IMG/VR virus record: IMGVR_UViG_3300030002_000005
Span: 1 to 64,000 of that record
Length of the DNA: 64,000 nucleotides
From: a virus
Strand: one strand, 5' to 3'
The notes under the pieces are model-generated. The model searched no databases. It saw nothing but the letters and a program-made list of their open reading frames with translations, and had not been told where the DNA came from. Shown here in pieces: positions 16,812 through 25,141 of this stretch. The position numbers and the translations under genes are program-made. Within the stretch, counting starts at the first letter, position 1, and the number at the start of each line of letters is the position of its first letter.

Positions 16812-19163
16812 ATGAAAAAAAATACATCTAAAGAGGCGTTTTGCAACAGACTCCAAGAATTATCTGATATTAAGGATTTTAAATCAAAATCTAACGACAG
16901 AAATATCGGTACACTAATTGACATTGAGAGAAACAGCGACGGCGTCGCTTTTGGTATTGTAAAGGAAAACCACAATTATTATATTAAAAGAGGCGGAACT
17001 AAACAAAACCTTGACGCATCAGACTTTTGCTATATCGGTGGTCTTGAGAATATCACATCATATCAGTTTCATACTCTTGCTGAATCTGAAAAACAAAGAA
17101 ACTATATGATCGCTGAAATGAATCAGTCAGCTGGTATTCGCGTCAACGCATCTGTAAGTAAAATGATTATAAGCGAAGATGTTGCTGGCGAACATATTAA
17201 GAATGCCGAAGCTTCTTTGGACACTTTAGAAGCTGCTACGGCTGCTGAAAAAAGCTCACCAGAGATCACAGCAAATGATGGCGGCAACATGGGTGCTGGC
17301 GATATGGGTGACGGAAGCGAAGCTGGTATGGGCGACGATATGAACACTGGTACTGGTGATATGGGTGCTGGCGGCGAAATGGGCGATGACATGGGTGACG
17401 GAAGCGAAATAGGTGATGAACCTGCTGGTGCAGAAGGTGATGAAGTTGGCGTTGATGGTAACAAAGCAATTGAAAAAGCAATTGGCAAATTAACCAATAC
17501 TATTAGAAAAGCCGATATGACTCCAGAAGAAAGCAAATCATTTTTAGCTTCATTGATTTCATCGTTTAAAGAAAAACTACCCGAAATTGAGGTTGAAGAT
17601 AGAAAAGAACTTGCCAACAAGTTAATGAAAATTAATGACTCAGGTGAAAAAGACCTTGAAGATAGTATGCCAGACGAAACTGAGGTTGACGAAACTGCCG
17701 AAGTTGGCGAAGAAACTTGCTCAGAATGCGGTGGATTTACACAGTACGCTGAATCTCGTGGTTATACACAGGAAAGCATTATGGAATGCGGCGACGACGA
17801 AATGGGAAGTCTTATTTCTGGTTATGCTAATGCACATAAAGAAGGTAAAAATAACGGTGATGCTGAAACAGTGTCTTTATATACCAATCCAAAGGTTAAT
17901 GAATCATTAGTCGAAGAATATGGTCATGAGGATTATGTTAATGAGGTTCTGAAACCAGAAATCATGAAACTAAGCGAAGCCACTGACGAAGACAAACAAT
18001 TAAAGATTGCTGAAAGTTGGAAAGTTGCAAAAATTGGTAAGAAAGCCGCCGTTAGCACTGGAAATACTTTAATCAAAGAAGAAAACGATCAGAAATTTAA
18101 AGTATATTTCAAAAAAGACAAATTTAAGACAGAAGATAAAGGTACATTGAAGAAATCTTTCCTTACAAAGGATGAAGCCGATGCCTATGCTAAAAAGATG
18201 AATGCTGGCGTAAACCATGTATTTGGAAATGATGCTGGTTACGTGGTTGTAGCCGAACCAAAAAAAATCAATGAAACCGAAGACGACGAAGTTGAAAATG
18301 ATAATGATAACATTGATGATCTTAGTGCGCTTGGCGATCTTGATTTGGGTGCAGAAGGCGATACCGATGCAAACGTAGACGATGTTGATGATGTTACTGC
18401 TGTTACAAGTGGCGCACCTATTGAAACTCCTGCTGAGGATAGTATGTTCGCAACTGATTCTCAATCATTGGGAGCAGTTAATCCATCACCAATGGCTACA
18501 ACAGAACCTATTTCAATGGGTGCTGAAACTGGCGTTGTTGTTGATGTTAATGCTCAGTCAAAAACTGTTAATGTAAAAATGAATGAAGGTAAAAAGCCTA
18601 CATTCATTAAAGGTCAAAAACCAGACTTTGGTAAAAAGGATGATAAACCTAAAGATGAAAAAAAGGGTGCGAAACCTACATTTGTTAAAGGTCAGAAACC
18701 AGATTTCGGTAAAAAGGATGGCGAAAAAGAAGAAATTTCCGAAGACGCATCGGATGTTAAAGCAGCATTGGCTAAAGGAACTGCTAAGAAAACAACTCCT
18801 GTAACAAGCGTGGCTAAAACACCAGCTGGCGGTGAAAAGGGAAATTCAGCATCTGTTGTAGCATCCTCATTAGCAAAAGGAACTGCTAAGAAAGCTGGGG
18901 CAGTTACAAGCGTAGCTAAAACACCAAATGGCGGCGAAAAAGGAAACTCCGCATCAATTGTAGCGGCAGCTTTAGCTAAAGGTAAAGTATCTATGAGCGA
19001 ATCAGAAACAAAATTGAGAAAATATGTTAAAAATCATTTACTCGAAATTGCTGGTTTGAAAAAAGCTACTCTAAACGAAAGTGCTAAATCTCCAAAATTG
19101 AAACAATTAGACAAACTGATCGAAAGTCAGTATGCGGATTTTAAAAAGCTTAGTATAAAATAA
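16812..19163 (+). CDS. Large acidic low-complexity head-associated protein
   Basis: 783 residues, not assigned to a family. Residues 155-215 are Gly/Met/Asp-rich (GDMGDGSE-type repeats). Much of the middle is acidic. Residues 594-640 hold two copies of FxKGQKPDFGKKD, and residues 650-715 hold repeated ALAKGTAKK...KTPxGGEKGNSAS units. The last 70 residues (YVKNHLLEIAG, LKQLDKLIESQYADF) look like a folded helical tail. A CxxC pair lies near residue 300 (EETCSECGG). It sits upstream of terminase and portal, with its own late promoter and a strong terminator. An internal head or prohead-core protein is the best guess from position and composition. Confidence 0.5.
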   Translation: MKKNTSKEAFCNRLQELSDIKDFKSKSNDRNIGTLIDIERNSDGVAFGIVKENHNYYIKRGGTKQNLDASDFCYIGGLENITSYQFHTLAESEKQRNYMIAEMNQSAGIRVNASVSKMIISEDVAGEHIKNAEASLDTLEAATAAEKSSPEITANDGGNMGAGDMGDGSEAGMGDDMNTGTGDMGAGGEMGDDMGDGSEIGDEPAGAEGDEVGVDGNKAIEKAIGKLTNTIRKADMTPEESKSFLASLISSFKEKLPEIEVEDRKELANKLMKINDSGEKDLEDSMPDETEVDETAEVGEETCSECGGFTQYAESRGYTQESIMECGDDEMGSLISGYANAHKEGKNNGDAETVSLYTNPKVNESLVEEYGHEDYVNEVLKPEIMKLSEATDEDKQLKIAESWKVAKIGKKAAVSTGNTLIKEENDQKFKVYFKKDKFKTEDKGTLKKSFLTKDEADAYAKKMNAGVNHVFGNDAGYVVVAEPKKINETEDDEVENDNDNIDDLSALGDLDLGAEGDTDANVDDVDDVTAVTSGAPIETPAEDSMFATDSQSLGAVNPSPMATTEPISMGAETGVVVDVNAQSKTVNVKMNEGKKPTFIKGQKPDFGKKDDKPKDEKKGAKPTFVKGQKPDFGKKDGEKEEISEDASDVKAALAKGTAKKTTPVTSVAKTPAGGEKGNSASVVASSLAKGTAKKAGAVTSVAKTPNGGEKGNSASIVAAALAKGKVSMSESETKLRKYVKNHLLEIAGLKKATLNESAKSPKLKQLDKLIESQYADFKKLSIK

Positions 19164-19180
19164 CAAATCGTATATGTTTT

Positions 19181-19216
19181 AAACAAATGCCTCTTATATA
19201 GAGGCATTTGTTTTTT
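19181..19216 (+). terminator. Rho-independent terminator
   Basis: 14-bp perfect stem (19181-19194 with 19200-19213), 5-nt loop, then a T6 run. It follows the acidic head gene. Confidence 0.9.
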
Positions 19217-19245
19217 ATAAAAAATTGTAATAAAATGAATTTAAT

Positions 19246-19256
19246 ACTATTTAATA
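19246..19256 (+). promoter_or_regulatory. Degenerate late motif ACTATTTAATA
   Basis: Like the late consensus but with one extra A. It ends 13 nt before the ATG at 19270, after the terminator. Confidence 0.3.
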
Positions 19257-19269
19257 TAAAAGTAATCTT

Positions 19270-19752
19270 ATGGCAACTGTATATGACGAAGAAGGTCTTA
19301 AATTAATCTATGTATTGAAAATCGGATATAATTCGAAAGACGAAGGAATGTTCGAGTTTATTTTCTCCAATGATCCTACGAATATTAATATTAAGGAATG
19401 GTGTTGGGATTTGATTCCAGCCTACGATAATGCAATACCACCTACCGAAGACTATATCGGGGCTGTAATAGGCTTAAAAACGTCAACGTTTGACTTATTC
19501 TGTTTACATGAAGACGTTACCAGAGAATATATGCATGGTGTTCATACAATTCACGCATTAGCATATGAAACCGAACGAACAAGTGATAATGGTTATACCC
19601 AATTTGAAAAATTGATGGAAGATGACGAAGATCAGCCATTGTTGGTATTTCATTATGGAATGACTTTAGCCAGAGTAAAAGAAATATTCAGTGCCAGAAA
19701 AATAATCTTACGGAACGATAATTTTGTTGAGGTGTCATCAATCAAATTTTAA
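19270..19752 (+). CDS. Hypothetical protein preceding the terminase
   Basis: 160 residues, not recognised. Mixed alpha/beta with several conserved-looking aromatic residues (KEWCWDLIPAYDNA, LFCLHEDVTREYMHGVHTIH). It starts a transcription unit after a strong terminator and ends 9 nt before the large terminase start, so the two are co-transcribed. The position is where a small terminase often sits, but no helix-turn-helix or coiled-coil oligomerisation pattern was seen, so that identity is not claimed. Confidence 0.55.
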   Translation: MATVYDEEGLKLIYVLKIGYNSKDEGMFEFIFSNDPTNINIKEWCWDLIPAYDNAIPPTEDYIGAVIGLKTSTFDLFCLHEDVTREYMHGVHTIHALAYETERTSDNGYTQFEKLMEDDEDQPLLVFHYGMTLARVKEIFSARKIILRNDNFVEVSSIKF

Positions 19753-19761
19753 ACAATCGGC

Positions 19762-22257
19762 ATGGCTACAAAAAGAAATAATGATGATAATTCGGAAATT
19801 GATAATAATCAGTTCCCAGACCATATACCAGCTGTCGCTTTATCAAGTGCTAGCGAACAGATAAAAAAAGACGAATTAAGAAAATTAGCCAAGGAGCTAA
19901 GAAAATCTGGCGGTAAGGTTGAACCAGTTATCATAACAACAAACGGAACAATAAAAAAAGCCAGTGAACTTAATATGGCTGAAAAGAAATGCGAAATCGT
20001 AAGATGTACTTCTGACCCAGCCTATTTTATTGAGACCTATTTAACAATTTTTGACCAGACGCAAGGGCTTGCTGGTCGAATTGTTCCTTTTAAATTATTT
20101 CCTTTTCAGCGTAAATTAATTAAAGCATATTTATCATTCCGATATAATATTGCTAATAAATATAGACAGGCAGGTATTTCTACAGCAACATGTGCATTCA
20201 TTGCTTGGTATGTGATGTTTAATAGTAATAGAACGGCAGCGATTGTTGCCGATAAACTTGAAACTGCTCGTGACGAGTTAATGAATGACGTTGTTGAATT
20301 CATTGACGGCTGTCCTGACTGGCTTAGACCGAAAACAGGTAAAATGGCTGGTGCTGAAAAGAACTACAAAGATACTCAGAAGTTAAAACGTTATGATAAT
20401 AACTCCGCATTGGGTGCATTTTCAGCTAAGAGTGGACTTCGTGGTACAACTCCAACACTATTGTTTTGGGATGAAACTGCTTGGACTGAAAAATCTGATA
20501 AATTTTGGACTGCTGCCAGACCTACTATGAGTACAGGGGGTAGTACTATTATGGTAAGCACGCCATCTGGCTTAGACCCCGTTTTCTATAAAACATTTGA
20601 GGGTGCTAGAAAAAAGGAAGAAAAAAATAACTTTAATGCAATTGAATTATGGTGGTATAATGATCCACGATATAATAAAGACCTTGTTTGGCTGAAAAAC
20701 AAGAACAAGGATACTGAGATTAAGCTAGTTGACGATAATTGGGCTGACGACTATCGAATCAAATTAATGGATGACGGCTGGGAAGCTTCATCACCTTGGT
20801 TTGAGGAACAGGTAAGAGACGCCAACGGTGACATGAAAAAAATTGCTCAGGAAATTTTATGTGTTGGGAAAGATTCAATTGTAACCATAAGAGATGTTGC
20901 AACCTTGGATGTGATTAATTTAAGCATTTCCGAGTTATATAACAATTTGCCTCATTTAACGTCAAGTATAAATATAAACAGCAGACTTGAAATTTTCACC
21001 ACAAATGGATATTCGAAATTTTATGGCGTTGATAAAAAATATAAAAACAACGGATTTAAAGTTTCATTGGCGACCGATGATCAGATTGTAGTGAGTGAGG
21101 ATCATATATTTCTAGCTAATGGTAAGAATATGCCATTAAATTCATTAATACCAGATGTGTCATATCTTACTACTATTTATGAAGATTCATTCGTAAAATC
21201 GATTGAGCCGTGCGATGAAACAGAGTTTTATGATATTATTGATTCAGAGGGATGTGAATATTTTGCCAACAATATTTCAAATCATAATTGTTCATTCTTA
21301 GGTTCTGGCGATAACTTTATTGACGAAGAATATCTAAAAAGAATACAGGATCATGAGGTTAGAGTTCCAATACGTCAGGAATATACCGATAAGAATATGT
21401 GGATATTTGAAGATCCTATTCCAGAGGAACAATATGTTCTAGCTGTCGATGCATCGCCAGGCCATGGAGAGGATAATTCAACAATCAATATACTTAAACG
21501 TAATGAATATATTGAAAAGAAAATGATCACAAAAAATGGTAAGACAAAGGAAGTCAAGTTAAAGAAATTTAAAATAGAACAGGTTGCCGAATATTATGGT
21601 AAAATAGTGCCGCAAGGTCTTGCAGAAATCGTATACCAATATGGAAAGGCTTATAATAATGCTTATGTTGTCGTGGATATAACTGGTGGCTATGGTGTGC
21701 AAGCTGTTGAAAAATTATTGGAGATTGGCTATGACAATGTACACTATGCCGAAGTATCTCATAAACCGTCGAGAGATCGTTTACAGGGATACATTAAGAA
21801 AGGTCAGAAATCTATGACAGATGGTGCTGTTATTTATGTTGACTTAATTCCAGGTTTTTTCATAGGAAATAACAGAGCATCAGTGCTATTAGAGCTTCAA
21901 AGATCGATTCACTTAGAGGATATTATAATCAGATCAACAAGATTATTAATGGAATTGAAGACATTTGTTACTGTTGCTGGAAATCGTGTTGCAGACCATA
22001 AGAGATCATTTCACGATGACTCAATTATGGGACTGTCAATTGGACTATATGTTATCAACTTTGATATGGCTAGATTTAAACAAAGTAATAGCACGACTGA
22101 GCAAATGTTAAAATCTATTTTGTCTGCCAATGATATAAAGGTTATTAGCGAACAAAGAGGTGAGAAGCCTGTGCCAAAGATATCTCCGAATAGTTCATCG
22201 CCCTTAAATCCTTATATTGTAAATGCATGGCTATTTAGCGGCATAAAACAAAAATAA
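19762..22257 (+). CDS. terL: Large terminase subunit (gp17-like), intein-containing
   Basis: 831 residues as encoded, 688 after removal of a 143-residue intein. The ATPase has a Walker-A-like RQAGIST (135-141), where T4-type terminases have Gly-Lys-Thr. Walker B is LLFWDETA (233-240) and the coupling motif is MVSTPSG (about 258-264). The intein (residues 367-509) interrupts at EIL|CSFLGSG, just before the conserved SFLGSG motif. The nuclease has LAVDASPG (Asp near 563), VVVDITGG and HDDSIMG near the C-terminus. The protein pumps DNA into the prohead and cuts it. It is followed by the portal gene, as in T4. The missing Walker A lysine is seen in other terminases of the RQxGxST type. Confidence 0.93.
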   Translation: MATKRNNDDNSEIDNNQFPDHIPAVALSSASEQIKKDELRKLAKELRKSGGKVEPVIITTNGTIKKASELNMAEKKCEIVRCTSDPAYFIETYLTIFDQTQGLAGRIVPFKLFPFQRKLIKAYLSFRYNIANKYRQAGISTATCAFIAWYVMFNSNRTAAIVADKLETARDELMNDVVEFIDGCPDWLRPKTGKMAGAEKNYKDTQKLKRYDNNSALGAFSAKSGLRGTTPTLLFWDETAWTEKSDKFWTAARPTMSTGGSTIMVSTPSGLDPVFYKTFEGARKKEEKNNFNAIELWWYNDPRYNKDLVWLKNKNKDTEIKLVDDNWADDYRIKLMDDGWEASSPWFEEQVRDANGDMKKIAQEILCVGKDSIVTIRDVATLDVINLSISELYNNLPHLTSSININSRLEIFTTNGYSKFYGVDKKYKNNGFKVSLATDDQIVVSEDHIFLANGKNMPLNSLIPDVSYLTTIYEDSFVKSIEPCDETEFYDIIDSEGCEYFANNISNHNCSFLGSGDNFIDEEYLKRIQDHEVRVPIRQEYTDKNMWIFEDPIPEEQYVLAVDASPGHGEDNSTINILKRNEYIEKKMITKNGKTKEVKLKKFKIEQVAEYYGKIVPQGLAEIVYQYGKAYNNAYVVVDITGGYGVQAVEKLLEIGYDNVHYAEVSHKPSRDRLQGYIKKGQKSMTDGAVIYVDLIPGFFIGNNRASVLLELQRSIHLEDIIIRSTRLLMELKTFVTVAGNRVADHKRSFHDDSIMGLSIGLYVINFDMARFKQSNSTTEQMLKSILSANDIKVISEQRGEKPVPKISPNSSSPLNPYIVNAWLFSGIKQK
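20860..21288 (+). other. Mini-intein in the terminase (143 residues, no endonuclease)
   Basis: Starts with Cys1 (CVGKDSIVTIRD, residue 367) and ends with FANNISNHN followed by Cys+1 (CSFLGSG). The block B histidine is in SEDHIFL and the block F pattern is FYDIIDSEG. Rejoining gives an extein matching the conserved terminase sequence. There is no LAGLIDADG or HNH region between the splicing halves, so it cannot home by itself. Confidence 0.92.
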
Positions 22258-22266
22258 AAAAGAAAT

Positions 22267-22276
22267 ACTATTTATA
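22267..22276 (+). promoter_or_regulatory. Late promoter motif ACTATTTATA (first of two before portal)
   Basis: One mismatch, 57 nt before the portal ATG. A second, exact copy lies at 22311-22320. Confidence 0.45.
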
Positions 22277-22310
22277 TATTGATACTTTACGATAAATTCA
22301 AGTATTTATA

Positions 22311-22320
22311 GAAAATTATA
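22311..22320 (+). promoter_or_regulatory. Late promoter motif AGTATTTATA (portal)
   Basis: Exact consensus, 13 nt before the ATG at 22334. Confidence 0.6.
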
Positions 22321-22333
22321 ATATTTTATAAAA

Positions 22334-24271
22334 ATGGAAAAAGATAAGGACAAAGGAACAGTATATCAAAAGCTAAATGGTATCTTCAATTTTGACGGTT
22401 TTGGTATTACCACAGGTGTTGAGCGTGATGTAAAGAACAATAAAGTAATTATAAAGGGTAATTCGCCAGAAGAGGTTCAAAGAAAGGGACTTGAGCTTGA
22501 ACAGAAGAGAAGTCTTATAAATAAATTCACAAAAACGACTGATAGAAACTATCAGAAAGCTTTACAATATGAATCAGCTAGGTTGCCAGCATATATGGAC
22601 TATGAGGGTATGGAATATTACCCAATTATTTCAAGTGCACTTGATTTATTTATGGAAGAAGCAACCACAATAGGCTTGGATGGTAAAATGCTAAACATTT
22701 ATTCGAATAAGGATCGTATTAAATACCTTTTAGAGGATTTCTACTACAATATTCTAAACGTTAACACGAATCTTCCATTCTGGACAAGAAATACTTGTAA
22801 ATATGGCGACAATTTCGTATTAATGCTGGGCGAAAGAAAAAAGGGTATCACAGCGATCAAGCAAATGGTAAATTTTGAAATAGAAAGAACTGAAAGAATT
22901 ATCAATGGCAAATCTAGTATTCTTTTCAAAGAAAGAATGACTGGCGATGAATTCAATGCATTTGAAATAGCGCACTTTAGACTGCTTGGAGACGACAAAT
23001 ATATTCCGTATGGTTCATCACTACTAAACAAAGTTAGAAGAGTTTTTAGACAGCTTATAATGGCAGAGGATGCCATGCTTACATATAGAATCATTCGTGC
23101 AGGTGAAAAAAAGGTATTTAAAATCGACGTCGGAAACATTGATGACGACGATATTGAAGAATATATGTATAAAGTTGCTACCAAATTTAAAAAGGTACAG
23201 CAGGTTTCTCCCAATGATGGTCAAATTGACTATAGATTCAACATTCTAGGTAACGATGAAGATTACTTTTTACCTGTTAGAAACGCTAACACTCAGACTG
23301 GAATTGACACATTACCAGGGGCCACAAACCTTAATGATATTCATGATATCGAATATCTGAGAGATAATTTATTCATGGGACTTGGCGTTCCAAAACCATT
23401 TCTATCATTTCAGGATGCTAGTGGCGGCGGTAAAAACGTATCACAGTTTGATATTAGATTTGCTAAAAAGGTAAATAGAATTCAGCAGGCAATGGTTCAA
23501 GAGTTAACCAAAATGGGTATGATTCATTTATATCTTTTAGGTTATAGCACCGAAGATTTTAATGATTTCACATTAACGCTAACAAATCCATCAACTCAAT
23601 TAGATATTCAGAAATCTGAATTACTAAGAGAAAAGTCTCAAACATATACTGAACTTACAAGGTCAGAAGGTGGTATCGCAGCAATGTCACATACAGGCGC
23701 AAAGAGAATGTTGTTCAATATGACTGACAGAGAAATCGTTGAAGATTTGAAACAACAGAAAATGGAGAAGGTTATCATGCAAGAATTTGCTGATGCTCCT
23801 GTTACGATTAAGAAATCAGGTTTATTTGCAGACATTGATAAACGATATGGTGACCCAACTGCAATAGCATCAGTCGCTAGCGGCAACACCGAGCAAGGTG
23901 GAGCACCAGCTGGCGGCGGTGGTATGCCACCAATCAATATGAATGATATGGGCGGCGGTGAAGGCGAAATGCCGCCACCAGCAGCAGGTTTACCGAATCA
24001 AACACCTGCAGAACTTCCACCGATTGAAGCTGAAAGTGTTGGTAAAAGGAAATTAATGTCTGAAACAGAATTTGATGAAAGAGTTGAGAAGCTTGTATAT
24101 GGACATAAGCTAAAAAGCGAATCAAATCCACAGGTTCTTTATGAAAACGAATTGAATGAGTCTAACAATAATGCAATTGAAATGATTAACGAAATTGACG
24201 AACTGATTAACGGTGATCTTAATGATGTTGGCGAATTCGCCAAAAATATAAAGTTGCCAGATGGTAAATAA
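22334..24271 (+). CDS. Portal protein (gp20-like)
   Basis: 645 residues. Matches the T4 gp20 type through its order and motifs: YYPIISSALDLFMEEAT (about 96), an RNTCKYGDNFV segment, LIMAEDAMLTYRIIRAGEKKVF (about 240-260) with the following KIDVGN, and LFMGLGVPKPFLSF (about 345). The protein forms the dodecameric DNA gate at the unique capsid vertex and docks the terminase. The C-terminal 130 residues are Gly/Pro-rich (GGGGMPPINMNDMGGG) then helical, longer than in T4. Directly downstream of the terminase gene and preceded by two late motifs. Confidence 0.93.
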   Translation: MEKDKDKGTVYQKLNGIFNFDGFGITTGVERDVKNNKVIIKGNSPEEVQRKGLELEQKRSLINKFTKTTDRNYQKALQYESARLPAYMDYEGMEYYPIISSALDLFMEEATTIGLDGKMLNIYSNKDRIKYLLEDFYYNILNVNTNLPFWTRNTCKYGDNFVLMLGERKKGITAIKQMVNFEIERTERIINGKSSILFKERMTGDEFNAFEIAHFRLLGDDKYIPYGSSLLNKVRRVFRQLIMAEDAMLTYRIIRAGEKKVFKIDVGNIDDDDIEEYMYKVATKFKKVQQVSPNDGQIDYRFNILGNDEDYFLPVRNANTQTGIDTLPGATNLNDIHDIEYLRDNLFMGLGVPKPFLSFQDASGGGKNVSQFDIRFAKKVNRIQQAMVQELTKMGMIHLYLLGYSTEDFNDFTLTLTNPSTQLDIQKSELLREKSQTYTELTRSEGGIAAMSHTGAKRMLFNMTDREIVEDLKQQKMEKVIMQEFADAPVTIKKSGLFADIDKRYGDPTAIASVASGNTEQGGAPAGGGGMPPINMNDMGGGEGEMPPPAAGLPNQTPAELPPIEAESVGKRKLMSETEFDERVEKLVYGHKLKSESNPQVLYENELNESNNNAIEMINEIDELINGDLNDVGEFAKNIKLPDGK

Positions 24272-24320
24272 CTAAGTGTTATAATAAATGATAAATAAAT
24301 ACAACAAATGATTTAGTGAT

Positions 24321-24330
24321 AGTATTTATA
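24321..24330 (+). promoter_or_regulatory. Late promoter motif AGTATTTATA
   Basis: Exact consensus, 20 nt before the ATG at 24351. Confidence 0.6.
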
Positions 24331-24350
24331 TACAAATTAAATATCCAATT

Positions 24351-25109
24351 ATGAACAATATCAATATCGGAATTGCTAATTTAGTAATATCAAATAAGAT
24401 TATCGAAAACAGCTTGAATGAGGGCGTTGGCATGGTCTCCGAGATTTTTGAAATATTAAACGGCTCGGAACTGTTACAGCTTGAATTTAATGTATTTGAC
24501 AATATTGAAAATAAGACAATATCAGAAGATATTAAGGCAATGAGATATGTTGACAACAATGTTAAATTGTTTGAAACCTATACGATGCGAGAGTTGGATG
24601 CGGAACATGCTAAACTGAAAAGATTCATAAAAAAAGAAGATGTTAAAAAAATTGATAAATATAGATTGAAATTATACGAATCAATTGGAAACCTAGTTCA
24701 AGAATCATTGAAAATTAGTACTGATGTGGACGTAAACATAATTCACGAATCTTTGGATTTCGTTATTGATCATATAAAGAAAGGTAAGATCAGCGAAAGC
24801 AAAGCTGTGGAAGAATTGTATGACGACGAAGTTATTGAAATAGCTATGAATAGATTTAATGAAACATATTCCGAGCTAAACGAATCTGAAACCGAATTTT
24901 TAAGAAAAGTTATCAACTGTACAGACAAAGAAGAAATGTTTAATGAATTAATATCTGAAAATATCTTACTATTGAAAAACATCAATGACGGAAAAATTGA
25001 AGGCAAAATAACTAAAACCATTGATCGCATAAATGAAATGAAATACTCGGAACAAACGTTCGACGACGATATTCTAAAGCTATACGATTTAAAAATGGGA
25101 ATACTTTAA
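24351..25109 (+). CDS. Hypothetical helical protein after the portal gene
   Basis: 252 residues, not recognised. Almost wholly alpha-helical and charged, with Lys/Glu-rich stretches (MRELDAEHAKLKRFIKKEDV). Residues 1-35 are less charged. Its own late promoter and the strong bidirectional terminator that overlaps its stop codon make it a single-gene unit between the portal and the giant hub gene. An internal head or scaffold-associated role is possible from position; nothing in the sequence proves it. Confidence 0.55.
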   Translation: MNNINIGIANLVISNKIIENSLNEGVGMVSEIFEILNGSELLQLEFNVFDNIENKTISEDIKAMRYVDNNVKLFETYTMRELDAEHAKLKRFIKKEDVKKIDKYRLKLYESIGNLVQESLKISTDVDVNIIHESLDFVIDHIKKGKISESKAVEELYDDEVIEIAMNRFNETYSELNESETEFLRKVINCTDKEEMFNELISENILLLKNINDGKIEGKITKTIDRINEMKYSEQTFDDDILKLYDLKMGIL

Positions 25110-25141
25110 AAAAAAGCCTCTGAATTTCAGAGGCTTTTTTT
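25108..25141. terminator. Bidirectional terminator between convergent genes
   Basis: 8-bp GC-containing stem (GCCTCTGA/TCAGAGGC) flanked by A8 and T7, so it works on both strands. It overlaps the stop codons of the 252-residue gene and of the giant hub gene. Confidence 0.92.

Noticed and set aside
17123-17620. Open frame of 165 codons on the minus strand inside the acidic head gene
   Set aside because: A shadow of the Gly/Asp/Met-rich repeats on the plus strand; low-complexity Ser/Pro product, no promoter or operon context.
19270-19752. Small terminase subunit identity for the gene before terL
   Set aside because: The position fits but no DNA-binding or oligomerisation pattern is visible; kept as hypothetical.
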